From Sclerotinia nivalis (Eukaryota > Ascomycota > Leotiomycetes > Helotiales > Sclerotiniaceae): 64,000 nt of DNA. The notes below the pieces were generated by a model that made no database searches, was not told the origin of the DNA, and saw only the letters and a list, made by a program, of their open reading frames with translations. Below are positions 24,301 to 37,090 of this stretch, piece after piece (position 1 is the first letter of the stretch; each line of letters starts with the position of its first letter). The stretch covers positions 186,001 to 250,000 of the forward strand of contig JAPEIS010000017.1 in the NCBI GenBank assembly GCA_029531795.1, given 5' to 3'. Both the position numbers and the translations under genes were made by a program.

Positions 24301-27300
24301 CTGCCCTTATCAACGTCAAAGTGGTAAAGGTAAACCCGAATTCGCCCGAGTTCATGCCAAAATATGATGGAGTGGAGATTAATGTGGATGTTTCTGTCTC
24401 TACAATCAATTTGGTGGTTACTCGCAAGACGCTTTTGACCCTGCTTGATTTCATCTTGATTACATTTACGAATCAAGATGGCCCACAGAAATTAACCGAT
24501 TCTGCCGATGAAACTACAGATGATTTGTTGGCGGTGCCAGATGAGTCGCCGTCCGAAGAGGAGGTAGTGCCATCGCCCAAAAAGACTGAATTATCAGTTC
24601 GCGTCAAAGTTGACCTGAAGAGTATACGCTTGATACTCAACAATGACGGCATCCGATTGGCTACGCTGTCATTTAACCATGCAGACGTAGGTATTTTTAT
24701 ATTGGGGAATACCATGCGAATTGGTGCAAAGTTGGGCGACTTATCTCTAGTCGACGATGTTAACCTAGGAGCCTCCAGCGAGTCGAATCTTCGAAAATTG
24801 ATAGCTATCGAGGGTGATGACTTGGCTGATTTCCGATATGAGACTTTTGATTCTGAAAGCAGTTCATATCCTGGATATGATTCCTCCATCTACTTGCGCG
24901 CCGGGTCTATCAAAGTCAATTTCCTTGAGGAACCGTACCGTAAGATTATCGAATTTTTGGTCAAGTTTGGGAAGATGCAAGCTCTCTTCAATGCTGCTAG
25001 ACAAGCTGCAGCGAACCAAGCTTCCCAACTCCAGCAAAGTACGAGCCGCATCAGATTCGACGTCAACATTAAGACCCCGATCGTTGTTTTCCCTCGTGTC
25101 ATGAATGCGGGTAGTGGTGAGAGGGATTTGTTGACTGCTTATCTTGGAGAAATTTATGCAGAAAATAAATTCGTCCCACTCGATGACTCGAAAGATGCGA
25201 CTATTGCGATGAAGCTCACGGCTGGAATCAGAAACATCCGATTGACATCCGACTTCCATTTCCCTGATGAGAAGACGGAAGAGCTTGAGCTCATTGACAA
25301 AGTTGATTTGGGTTTTTTGGTCACTTATGCCGAGCATACTTCTGGAGCGCTTCGTCCGGATATGGAGATCGAAGGTTACATGTCTGACTTCAATCTGCGA
25401 ATTACACAAATGCAATTGAAGTTCCTTCTTGAGCTGGCGAAGTCCGTTCCAGGCGCTTTCATGGTGGATTCAGATGACAACGAACAACAAGCTGCGGAGG
25501 ACGTACCCAGCTCAACGACGAAGAAGGCAAAAGCAATAACGCAAAATTCGTCAGATGATGATCATAACAATGAGCCGGTTGATCTTGGTCCGGAACTGGG
25601 CTCCAACTCACAGAGCTGGACTAAGCTTGACTTGGCTTTCCATGTTGATACGATCGGTCTCGAACTCGTTTTGGCAAAGGAAAACGAGCCAATTGGTGAT
25701 CTTGAGGCTGCAAGTTTATCGAAATTCTCTATGGACGACACGAAGGTTAAACTCCGAATGATGACAGATGGCTCATTGGAATCAGAGTTCTTGATACACG
25801 CTTTCACGATTCAGGATAGCAGGAGTAGAGAGACAAACAAGTTCCGCAAGATTATGACATCTTCAAACAAGGATGTACAACAGTTCATGGCTAGCGTTAC
25901 TATCTCCGGAGGACAAGAACGCAACCTCATTGCTATTTTGTCGATAGATAGTCCAAAGGTTATCTTTGCTCTGGATTATCTTTTCGCCCTCCAGGCATTC
26001 ATAACAGCGGGTCTCGCAGCAGAAGAGCCTATTTCACCAGATGACGAAGATGATTCGACAGAATCCGAGAACGTCTCCGATGCAGATTCTATGCAGGTAG
26101 TCAGGTCGAAGACGACAGAAAGTCGAGCAAGATCTCCGAGCAAAACACCTAGTAGCAAAACACCTAGTCAATCTTCTTCTTCGTCCGATCAATCTTCCAT
26201 GTCAATTGCATTTAGGGTGAACGTCGTGGATGCACAAATTATTTTGATCGCAAATCCACTCAGTACAAGTTCCGAAGCGATTGTACTTGGTACGAAGCAA
26301 ATTCTTATGTCACAGCAACATGCTCTCACACTGCAGGTATCTGAGATGGGCATGTTCTTATGTCGAATGGATAAATTTGAGGACACTCGCCTGAGAATTC
26401 TTGATGACTTTTCTCTCCAAATGTCAATTGATAGTTCAAAGCCAAACGCTCAGAGCATTTATCTTGATGTTGAACCTCTTGTTCTTCGATTATCGCTGCG
26501 TGATATTCTCCTAGCAGTCCAAATTGTTCAGAGAGCATCCGAGCTTTCCGGCAATGATGATGAACCTGAGGAGAAGAAACCGGTTGCGTCTGATGTTAAG
26601 GCCAAACAGCTACATGGTTCCTCGGGCCTTAAACAACGAACAGCTAGTGGTAAAGGTGCATCAACAATGAGGAAGACCAATGCTGGCACTGTTGCTACGT
26701 CTCAACAAACTCCCGCTCCCCAGACCGGCACGCAACAAGCCCACAAGAAGCATGAGGAACTGACTGCAACACTTGCTGGGATGAGACTCATTCTAATTGG
26801 CGACCTACACGAATTACCGATTCTTGATCTTAGTGTGAAGAAGTTCACGACTTCTGCTACTGATTGGTCGGGCAAACTCCGAGCTGATACAGCCATCAAT
26901 ATGTTCATCAATGTTTACAATTTCTCAAAGTCAGCGTGGGAGCCTCTCATTGAGCCTTGGGAGCTGGGGCTGCTGGTAGCCAAGGACTCGAACCCAGATT
27001 GTATGTCTGTCGATTTAATTTCGAAGAAGACGCTTGAGATCACTGTCACATCTGCTACTATTGCACTAGCGTCGAAATCTGCGCAATTCCTCACTCAATC
27101 TGACGACGTACTATCGAAGCCAAGAGGAGCCGATGCCCCATATCGCATTCGAAATTATACTGGCTTCGATATTAATGTATGGGCAGACGTTCCTGATGCG
27201 GATAATACCATGGCCGCCACACTGGAGGATGGAGAAGAAGCCCCTTGGCGATTCGAAGATTGGGAAAAGATGCGTGAAAATCTCGCGCCTGAGAATACCA

Positions 27301-30300
27301 GTGGATTTGTGGGAATACGATTGGAGGGAAGTGGATTCGATAGTCTGAACAAGATTCCAGTTAATCGCGAAGGAGAAACTTTGTACAGTCTGCGACCTCG
27401 CAAGGATAAGATTTTACACCGGCTGCTTGTCGAGGTTACTTTGGGTACAGATAACGTCAAGTACATCACCTTTAGATCTCCACTTCTGGTAGAGAATAAA
27501 ACACAAATTCCCGTGGAGCTAGGGGTCTTTGATTCTCAGGAGGGCCATTTGCTCAAGATTGAAAAGATTGCACCCGGGGAAAGTCGACCTGCGCCTGTCG
27601 GAGCGGCTTACATGAAATCGTTACTCGTGAGACCAGATCAGGGCTTCGGATATTCTTGGTCTACAGAATCACTCTTCTGGAAAGATCTTCTCAAGAGACC
27701 TACCAGGACGATTACTTGCAAGGGTGAAAATGGTGATAAGACGCCTCCATTCTATTTTCAGATGAATGCCACTTTTGATAAGACTACGCCCATTACAAGG
27801 TAAGAATATCTGTCACGTTGATTTTTACTTGGATAGAGCTAAAAAAAAAAAATTGTAGTATTTATCCATACATGCGTATTCGACTTTCAGCGCCCATCGA
27901 ACTTGAAAATCTGCTGCCATACGACTTCAAATATCGCATCTATGACAAAAACACGAAGAAAGACTGGACAAACTTCCTTCGTAAAGGTGGTCTAAGTCCT
28001 GTTCATGTCGTCGAACTTTCGCATTTGCTACTCATGAGCATTGATATGCAGGATACGGTCTTCAAGGCTAGCGAGTTTGCAATCATCAATTCAAATAATC
28101 AAGATGACTTCCGGAAGGAGACTACTCTCGTTTGTAAAGATAGTGATGGACTCGCTTTGAACCTCAAACTGCATTATTTCAAGATTCCAGATAGTGGAGG
28201 AGCATTTAGAGTAACAGTCTACAGCCCTTATGTTATCCTAAATAAGACTGGACTGGAGATCAACATCAAACAGAAGTCATTGTTGCAGCAAGCAAAGACG
28301 GCGGCCGGTCAAGGGTTTCGTACAGATTCGGCTGATTCAGAACGACGTAAGGCACTACCTTATATGTTCGCATATGGCGGAGATGATCAAAGGAATCGTG
28401 CTCTATTGAAGGTGGGCGACTCGAATTGGAGTAAACCACAAAGTCTGGATGCCATCGGTAGTAATGTCGATGTTGTTTTATCTTCCTCAAAAGATAATAC
28501 CGAGATTCACGTTGGTATCAATGTTGAATCTGGAGAGGGCAAATACAAAATGACGAAGGTAGTTACTCTTGCTCCCCGTTTCGTTCTGAAGAATCAGATG
28601 AACGAGGAAATAAATGTCAGGGAACCCGGGTCGTCTGAACTCTGGACTTTGAAGCCACAGGCTCTAGAACCTCTTCATTTCCTTCAGAAGAGTCCCGTTA
28701 AGCAACTTACGCTGTGCTTCCCTGGACTAAATAACCAGTGGTCGTCGCCATTTATAATCTCGAATCTTGGAATTACACACGTGAAATTGGCTAAGGCTGG
28801 CCAACGACAAAAGCTCATTAGAGTCGAAATCCTTATGGAAAATGCTACAATTTTCTTACATATCAGCGCCGAGACTAAGAATTGGCCATTCTCTATGCGA
28901 AATGAGAGTGATACGGAATTCATGTTCTTCCAAGCAAATCCTAATCTAGACGATGAAGACGCCGAGGACAGATCTGGATGGCGTCCAATCAGATATCGTT
29001 TACCCCCTAGAAGTATCATGCCGTACGCATGGGATTATCCTGCTGCTAAACAAAAGGAGCTCATCATTAATGCAAACGGAAGAGAGCGCCACATAAAACT
29101 TGCAGAGATCGGTAATCTCATTCCTATGAAGATCGGAGGAGATGATCCTCACCCCAAGAACCAAAAGATCATTGACCTTAATGTTGCAGCAGATGGTCCA
29201 ACACAAACACTTATTTTGTCCAACTACAAAGCATCGAAGAGTTTGTATAAGCAGAAGTCAAGAACAAATTCTTCGGTCAGTGTTGCGGGAGGATTTGAGG
29301 TCAAAAGCCAAGATACAGCCGTCAACTTCAAAGCACAACTCAAACTTGGCGGTATTGGTATCTCACTGGTTAATGCTCAACTCAAAGAACTTGCTTACAT
29401 CACTTTGCGTGATATCGCACTCAAATACGCCGAGTCGCCTCTATATCAAACAATCACCGCCTCCATTAAGTGGATACAAATTGATAATCAACTTTATGGT
29501 GGAATTTTCCCAATGATTCTTTATCCTAGTGTAGTTCAAAAGGGTACTAAGGAAACCGAAGCTCATCCATCGCTTCATGCTATGGTTACCCGAGTGAAGG
29601 ATGATTCTTACGGAGTTATCTACATCAAATATGCAACAATCTTGGTGCAGCAAATGACTCTCGAAATCGATGAAGATTTTGTCTGGGCGGTTTTGGAATT
29701 CTCCAAGGTACCTGGAGCAGCCTGGTCAGAAACACATGAAGGTGTACTTTGTGATGAAAGTCTCGGTATCCCAGAACCAAAACAAGAACAATCTGGTCAA
29801 GATATCTATTTCGAGCTTCTTAACATTCAACCTATGCAGCTTGATTTGTCCTTTGTTCGTACCGATCGAGTCAATGTTGAGGATAAGACATCGTCTAAGA
29901 ATCCTCTGATGTTCTTCATGAATGTTCTAACTATGGCTATCGGTAACATCAACGATGCTCCCGTCCGTATGAATGCTTTGATGTTGGAGAATGCAAGAGT
30001 TTCTGCCGCTGTTCTCATGATGAATATCTCCAATCATTATTCACAGGAAGCACTTTACCAAGTTCATAAGATCTTAGGATCAGCTGACTTCCTTGGAAAT
30101 CCTGTCGGATTGTTCACCAACATCAGTTCTGGTGTTGCGGATATCTTCTATGAACCATATCAAGGTTTCATTATGAACGATCCCGAACAACTTGGTATTG
30201 GTATCGCAAAGGGTGCCACCAGTTTTGTCAAGAAATCAGTATTTGGTGTTTCGGATAGTTTTTCAAAGTGGACTGGTAGTATTGCAAAAGGACTTGCAGA

Positions 30301-31015
30301 AGCTACTATGGATAAACAATTCCAAGATCGTCGTCGTATGACCAGATCTCGAAATCGACCCAAGCACGCTCTATATGGTGTTACGGCAGGTGCCAATTCC
30401 CTCTTAACGAGTTTTGCAAGTGGTGTAGGCGGATTGGCTCGCAAGCCTCTTGAAGGAGCGGAACAAGAAGGTGCTGCAGGTTTCTTTAAGGGTGTTGGGA
30501 AAGGTCTTCTTGGATTCGCTACTAAACCCGCCATTGGTGTTTTCGACCTGGCTTCCAATGTGAGTGAAGGTATCCGCAATACCACGACAGTTTTCGACGA
30601 TAGCGGGCTCGATCGTGTGCGTCTCACACGTTTCATCGGAGCAGATGGTATTGTGAGGCCTTACTCCCAACGTGAAGCTCTCGGACAATTCTGGCTCAAA
30701 CAGCTTGATAATGGAAAATATTTCAACGAACAATATATTGCGCACCTGGAACTGCCGCGCGAGGATGTGGTGGTTATGTTGACTTATTCGCGCATTATGT
30801 TGGTTAAGAGTAAGAAGTTGACTAGTGAGTGGGATGTACCGTTGAAGGATATTCAGACGATTAGTAAGGAAAGGACGGGGTTAAGCTTGACGTTGAGAGG
30901 GGGAACGAATGGACCGTTTATTCCGGTGGCGGAGGAGAGTTCTAGGAACTTTTTGTATAGGAATATTGGGGTGGCGGTGGGAGAGTTTAATAAAAAGTAT
31001 AAGGCTACAGAGTAG
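21309..31015 (+). CDS. VPS13: VPS13, bridge-like lipid transfer protein
   Basis: Model: join(21309..27799, 27859..31015), 3215 aa, close to yeast Vps13 (3144 aa). VPS13 forms a long hydrophobic groove that moves bulk phospholipid between membranes at contact sites (ER-mitochondria, vacuole, prospore membrane). The chorein N-terminus MLEGLVASLLNRFLGMY is intact; repeated beta-groove segments fill most of the protein, with acidic disordered insertions (for example DESSDDDDDDEDE near residue 890). The VAB/SHR-BD adaptor-binding region starts around PYRIRNYTGFDINVW (about 1943). The C-terminal helical DH-like region carries FLGNPVGLFTNISSGV (about 2910) and GVGKGLLGFATKPAIGVFD, followed by a PH-like end. 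The single intron (27800-27858) joins PITS to IYPYMRIRLSAP. The acceptor is preceded by a run of A rather than pyrimidines. The poly-acidic stretch is the only compositional oddity. Confidence 0.97.
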
Positions 31016-32113
31016 GGTTGGGTTTTCAATGATGGGAGAGTTGTTGGCGGGGAGGATAGTGTGGGAGGTGCCAGGGGCTTGTAGAGTGCCGAATTGTGCA
31101 ATAAAGCTGGAGATATGAAATGAGATAGTTGTATGATGGGTGGATGATTGAAATGATGGTGGGAGGAATGTTTGCTGATGGGACTGGATGGGAGTTGTGG
31201 GTATGGGTGGGTATGGATACGAATACACATGGATTATAAAATATAGTAAGATAAACTACTCGTACTTTACGAAAGAAGGGGTAGAGATTTGAGAATATGA
31301 ATATGAATATGGATACCTTTTCAAGTTATTCTTTTGCACTACTTGATATCGTACGCACCATAAAGCAGGATTGTAACCCCCGATCGAATATAGGGACGAG
31401 GACGAGATTGAGAGTAAGAAGGAGGAGAAGACTAGATTGATGATGATTACTTGATAGAAAGTGATCTGAATTGATATGAATTGATTTGCTACGATATATA
31501 AGGTTATAATTCTGGATCGCTGGGTAGATTTACCAACCAGACCAACCAAGTCGACCGAATCAACCGAATCAATCAACCAAGTCAATCAAGTCAACCCCAA
31601 ACCAAGCAGATTAACTAACATCCCAGCAAACCATAAATAGTAGCTATATAAATCACATCTCTATCACTCCATTCACCGCCACATTTCTATTTTGCCATGG
31701 ATAGATAGATGTTATTATTCAATTTCCAATGTTATCTCCCATTTTCATTGTGTTATGTTAGGTTGCGTGATCGCCGAAATGCAAATGCCCAAAGAATCCT
31801 CCCCTCCGCGGGTGACCGGTTGGTTTATCTTGATATTCAATATCATTCATCCACCCACCCACCCATCCATCCATCTATATCCACGAAATGTGAGGGAGAA
31901 AAAGAGGGAAATGGAAAGAGAAAAGACGGTCTAAAATCTCGAGGCGATGTTGTGAGGTATGAAGGGTATGGCGGGGTTAGAGCGTATAAAGTGAAAATAA
32001 AAAGGATGGTCATTATTGAGAGAGAGGTTGATAGCTGTCATTTTTATGCATGATGGTGGTTTGAGGGTAGAGACGAAAGAGGTTTTTGGAATGTGAATGG
32101 ATAATCCTGGAAG
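31016..32113. other. Convergent intergenic region with simple repeats
   Basis: About 1.1 kb between the VPS13 and TFIIA 3' ends. The first 200 bp are purine rich on the plus strand. A CAACCAAGTC-type imperfect tandem repeat lies at about 31532-31608, and a CCACC/CCATC run at about 31850-31880. No gene is supported. Confidence 0.5.
31532..31608. repeat. Imperfect CAACCAAGTC/CAATCAAGTC repeats
   Basis: Successive short units of the type ACCAACCA, AAGTCGACCGAATC, AACCGAATC, AATCAACC and AAGTCAATC form about 77 bp of low-complexity DNA in the VPS13-TFIIA intergenic region. Confidence 0.6.
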
Positions 32114-34098
32114 TTACCATTCGTATTCTCCGGTGGCTTTATGGAAGACGTATTCCTTTCCATTGACAGTAAGGACTCCATCTTTCATGACACACTTCCT
32201 GTAATATTTGTTAGCATCGGTACGTTATAAGAAAAGGTAGATGGAAAGGAAGGTAAAGGGATAGAGGACATACCACTTGTTCTTGACTCTTTGAACTTTG
32301 TCATACATGCAAAGCATAATATGACCCATACCCTCATCATCGTCCTCATCATCATTCAATGCATCATCAGGATCATCCAAATCAGAATTAATAGCATCTT
32401 CATCTAATTCATCCTTACCCTTATCGTCGTCATCATCAGAGCCGGGACCATCTGTTTGTGACATTGAGCCTGGTAAGATCTTACGCTGGCGCTTGGTTGA
32501 AGGGATTTTATTGGCTTCTTTGAGCGGGAGCATTAGACCACCACCCTCCATAGCCTTACCCATGGATTCAATCTTGCTGCGGATGAGGTTGTCAATTTCA
32601 ACCCGACCCATGGCAATCTCATTTCCTTGAGAATCAAATTGCTTGATGACCCCAATAGAATCATCAAAATCGTCACCAGCCCCATCGGTTTGTGCACTTC
32701 CAACTCCACCTTGAGGATTCTGAGGGTTCTGAGGGGCTTGTGGAGCTTGTGGAGCTTGACCATTCTGACCATTCTGACCATTCTGAGCATTCTGAGCATT
32801 CTGAGCATTCTGGGCATTTTGAAGTCTCTGTTGCTGTTGCTGTAACTGTTGAGCCTGTTGAGCTGCAATGCTTTGTCTATAAGCAGCTGCAGCTGCTTGA
32901 CTTTGCTGACTCTGAGGTTGTCCTTGTGGCTGTTGTGGCTGAGGTTGAGGAGGTAAGCCGCTAGCTGGTCTCTGCTGTTGCTGTTGCATTGATTGCATTT
33001 GTAAATGTTGTTGCTGTTGCGCATGCATAGCTTGTTGCTGTTGCGGGGTCAGTTGGGGCATGGGTTGCTGCTGTGGTGCACCACCGCCTCCTTGGATGGA
33101 TTGAATTGAAGCCGCAGCTCTCTGTCCATAAGATGCATGAAGATTTTGAGCAGCGCGTTGTTGAGCAGGTGTAGCATTGGGCATGGTCATAAGAGGATTT
33201 TGAGAGGGTGGCTGTGACATAGGGATTGGCATGAAGCTTGAGTTCTCCATACCAGGTTCGGTTTTAATACGAGGTCCATTAGGCATTGGAGTTTGATATA
33301 TTGGTTGGCCGGGAGGAATGCCTGTATGCTGGTAGTTTGAAGGTACCATAGGGGGATTTTGCATAGGTTGTTCAGGTTTTGGATCCCAAGGAAACAAAGC
33401 AACTTGAAGTTGTGACAACTTGTTTTGCCATCCCTTTGAAATGTATTAGTAACGTTACCTATAAACTTATCTTCAGAAATTTGGGAGTTTGAAAATAGTG
33501 TTTTGAAGAAATGAGACTATGTTCAAAGACGCCGATGAAGTGAACAACTACTACTACATGTGTTGCGGAAGCACATATCTCTCTCGAGTACCACGTGATA
33601 CAAAAGACCGAAAGAGACTAGTGTGTATAGACTAGTGCAAGAAAAGCCTTTTCACAACCGAGAGGCTGAGTATCAAGGGTATAAAGCCAAATACAGAGGA
33701 TCGCCCACCCGCAAAAACTGGCCCGATTGTGCACAGGCATCAGTTAAGCAGCAACAGAGGAAAACAACAAGAGGAAACCAACAAGACCAGCAACAAAGAT
33801 TCTTATCAGAGCACCATCCCACCACAAATGATATACATTAATATCCATCGAAATCCGAACCATTCGAAGATGAAGAATCATTTAAGAAGAAAAGCAAATA
33901 AGAAATTGAATTGAAATGATGTTGTTGGAAATGCGATCGCAAAAGCGGAAAACGATGGGAAAAGAAGTCGAAACATACCTTTCTCAATTCCTCCAACACT
34001 ACTTCATCAACTCCACCTTCCTCGAAATCAACTCTGGAGCTATCGACTACATCTGCAATAATCTGCTGGTAAACATTTCCGACCTGGGTATTCGACAT
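32114..34098 (-). CDS. TOA1: Transcription initiation factor IIA large subunit (TOA1-like)
   Basis: Model: complement(join(32114..32198, 32274..33433, 33979..34098)), 454 aa. TFIIA stabilises TBP on promoter DNA for RNA polymerase II. The N-terminal helical domain (VGNVYQQIIADVVDSSRVDFEE, exon 1) continues across a 545 bp intron into GWQNKLSQLQVALFPWDP. A long Gln/Asn/Pro-rich linker follows, including NAQ/NGQ triplet repeats. The acidic stretch DDPDDALNDDEDDDE precedes the C-terminal beta-barrel half (MLCMYDKVQRVKNKWKC, then VNGKEYVFHKATGEYEW), which ends at the family-typical Trp. Both terminal homology blocks are split by introns, so a naive ORF gives only the linker. The linker is longer than in budding yeast Toa1 (286 aa). 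Confidence 0.92.
32758..32820. repeat. 9-bp tandem repeat coding NAQ/NGQ triplets in TFIIA linker
   Basis: Seven copies of a CATTCTGAC/GCATTCTGA nonamer on the plus strand encode the repeated Asn-Ala-Gln and Asn-Gly-Gln triplets on the minus strand. The unit keeps frame, so length changes would be tolerated. Confidence 0.8.
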
Positions 34099-35242
34099 CT
34101 TGTTGTCGCGTTCCTCGGGTACAATAGAAGGATTGGTCGTGTGCACGAGGTGGATTCGTCTTCAATTACTTCTCCGACGACTTTATTCTTTACGCGCGAG
34201 TAATTATCGATCTTGCAGATGTTGCGATTTCAATTCTCATTACCTCTGCTAACATAAATTGAAGATCGGACGCTGTTGAAAGAGGTAGGTCGTGGGTAGT
34301 TGTTGATAGATTGTACTGATTGTACTGTTTCCAGCTTGTGAAGACGGGTCGCTGACTCGGAACAACAATTGCACCGTCCACACTTATTTTCAGATTCGTA
34401 ATTTGTATGCCACTTTTTTGATTGACTTAAAGATCTTCTTTGACTATTTTATGTAACTTTGTAACAAATTTAATGGGGATTCTGAAAGGTAAAATGATCT
34501 TGCTCAGTCCTGACTTGTGGAGTTGTATGGGGGAAGACCGCTTTGGTAGAGATATGGATAACCTTAGCCCGCTTTCGCTTATATAATGACTTAAAAGAGA
34601 GCCTGAAGGCCAAGTCTTTGCCTTTCTCTTTATTTCGGTCGTCCACTACTACCCATACTTGAGGATACTTACAAATCAAAAATAAATTGATTCTTAATTA
34701 ATGAATTATTAGATTCACAGAAAAGATCGTTGGTACATCATCTTTTTAGAATCCGTTTGTGCTGTACATTTATCATATTGAGCCAATTCATTGATTGATT
34801 ATCACTTCCATCCTATCTCTATTCAGTGCTTAATTGAGCCTTGAGTCTCGAATCCCGGATTGCCAGATGGACCGGAGACCCATTGGACATACGTACGGGT
34901 TCACAGTAATTGCCATCGTGATTGATGGATGACTCGAATTGATTATCACTTAACATGCGTGCCCTCCATTTGGTTCAAGTAATTTACATTTCCTAATTAA
35001 AATAACTAACACAGAGTTCCGTTCGAAAAGGCGTACGCCAACCAACTATATAAGCACCAAAGGTATCCATTCATTCATCGTCAAAGCATCAATTTGCACC
35101 AGGTGAAGCACTTTCTGCCATGGGCATTGTGAAGATCGAAATCCACCAAACACCACGCTAAAACATCCCAATCGCTAAAATGCTATTATGGAATTTTGCT
35201 TGATACTTTACCTGTAGCTCCGGAGAGCTATTCTTGACCTAT
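34099..35242. other. Intergenic region between TFIIA and Cdc20 (tandem, both minus)
   Basis: About 1.1 kb holding the TFIIA promoter and the Cdc20 3' end. AT-rich short frames only. No gene is supported. Confidence 0.5.
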
Positions 35243-37090
35243 CTATCTGATAGTCATTTGCTTGACCATGTCGGCCTTTCCTGAAGAACCGGCTGATGCA
35301 GATGCACTTGGGCCAGACTTCTTCTCGAAAACCTTCCAGAATTTCAAGCTCTCATCAGCAGCTAATGATTGTTAGTAAGTAGTATTCAATTTATTAGGTA
35401 GAGGAAGAAACTTACCAGCTGTAGCGAGCATTTGTCCATCTGGGCTGAGACAGCTGTGGAGGACTCTGGTCTCGTGTGCTGGAATCTCAACATTGCGAAC
35501 TAAAGTAGGGTAGCTCCAGATGCTGATAGAGTTGTCAGGGAAGCCACTGGTGCTGACGATCTCGCGGTAATGAGGGCTCCATCGGAGACTGGTGACTTGG
35601 GAACCAGTGTCGATGCTGTTGACACGTGCGCCAGTGGTGGTGTTCCAGAAGTGGATGTGACGGTCGTATGATCCACCACCAGTAGCCAAAACGTTTGGTT
35701 GCCATGGGCACCAGCTGAGAGCCTTGACAGCAGCCTTGTGGTTGGTCTTGGTGAACTTAGGAACAGCCAATGAACGAGCATCCCAGATAGAGACCAAGTT
35801 GTCGTTACCACCGGTAGCAAGTTGAGCACCATCGGCGCGCCATTCCAAACCACAAACCTCAGAAGTGTGAGAAACCAACTCAGCAACTTTGTGTTGGGCG
35901 ATGCGAACATCGTGGTTGAAGACAAGGCCACTTCGTGCACCAGTGGAAAGGGTGTGCTTGTTCCATCCCATTACACCAACACGAGTATCGTGTCCGTGCA
36001 TACTTCTGAGCTTAGTGCCTTCTTCGACATCCCAGATTTGAACTTCTCCGGAACCGAGACCAACACTGACATATGCTCCATCACCAGACCATTTGACACT
36101 GCTAACATAGGTATCTGGGCTAGTTTCAAGAAGAGAGCTGACAGTACCAGACTCGGCAGACCAGACGTAGACATTGCGCTCAAGACCAATGGCAACTTGA
36201 TTGTTGGAGCTCCAGTCAAGAAGGTTCAAGTAGTAATCGTCAACAAGACCAGGTGCATCCAATACACGTTCTGGTGCAGTTGCGATACGGCGTCTGAATT
36301 GAGCAGCGGTAGCGTTGGAGTTCTTGAGAGGGCGGTTATATTGAGATCTGAGGTCGACTGGCTTTGAAGATTCAGGAGCAGCAGGCTTGAAAGCAAGAAT
36401 CCTTTGGCCTTGAGAAATACCACAAGCAGATGCCAAGGAGTCTTGGTATGCAATGGTATTTGGAGATGGGCGGGAGTATGAGGCTGGTTCTTCTTCATCA
36501 TCCAAAGTCAATGATTCAAGAGCAGCAAGGGCATCACCAGCACCTGATGCGAGGACTGAAGAGCTCTCGTTGATGCTTTTTGGTCTTTGTTTCTCGGCAA
36601 AGTCGGCCTTTCCGCAGCCAGCGGTTGTGATAGCTGAGCTTGCAGCACGATCTGGGATGAATCTGTCACCAGAGTATGAGACAGTTGTCTTGGTAGACTT
36701 TGCGCGGACTGGGCCTTTTCTGGTTCGTCCACTAACAGGTGTCTTACATCCTGTACCAGTAAGAGCAAAGTCAGAGACACCTAGCTCAAGGGCATGTCGA
36801 GGAGTTTGGACACCCTTGGCAATGTTGGACTTTGGTGAGTCGCGGTGAGATTTTCTTGATGACTTTGCGAAATGTGATGTTAAGTTTCCACCGTATGTTG
36901 ACTTGGATGATAATCGTATATTCTCTTCCGATGCCTTTCTCTCGGGTGGAGTGAAAGGAGATGAGTTATTGATGGAAAGAGTTTGAGTGCGTGTACGAGG
37001 AGATGGGGTCAAAGGCATGCGTCCGCCAGCGGTACGTGTGGAAAAGAGCCCAGTATGGGACTTGATTGGGGTAGATACTGCGGTAGCCAT
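35243..37090 (-). CDS. CDC20: Cdc20, WD40 activator of the anaphase-promoting complex
   Basis: Model: complement(join(35243..35361, 35416..37090)), 597 aa. Cdc20 recruits securin and cyclin B to the APC/C and is the target of the Mad2 checkpoint. The N-terminus is disordered with several SP/TP sites. The C-box GDRFIPDR is at residues 141-148. GQRILAFKP and an LDAPGLVDDYYLNLLDWS entry to the seven-bladed WD40 propeller (about 270-560) follow, with typical blade phrases such as SWCPWQPNVLATGGG. The short last exon restores the final blade (DESLKFWKVF) and ends MTIR, giving the C-terminal Ile-Arg tail that docks on TPR subunits. This choice of Cdc20 over Cdh1 rests on the N-terminal propeller sequence. 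CCT3 at 2.6 kb encodes a subunit of the chaperonin that folds such propellers. Confidence 0.93.

Noticed and set aside
21504..31228. Many minus-strand frames of 60-183 codons across VPS13
   Set aside because: No family similarity; each lies opposite strongly supported VPS13 coding sequence.
35822..36848. Plus-strand frames of 181 and 131 codons opposite Cdc20
   Set aside because: Antisense shadows of a well-supported WD40 gene.
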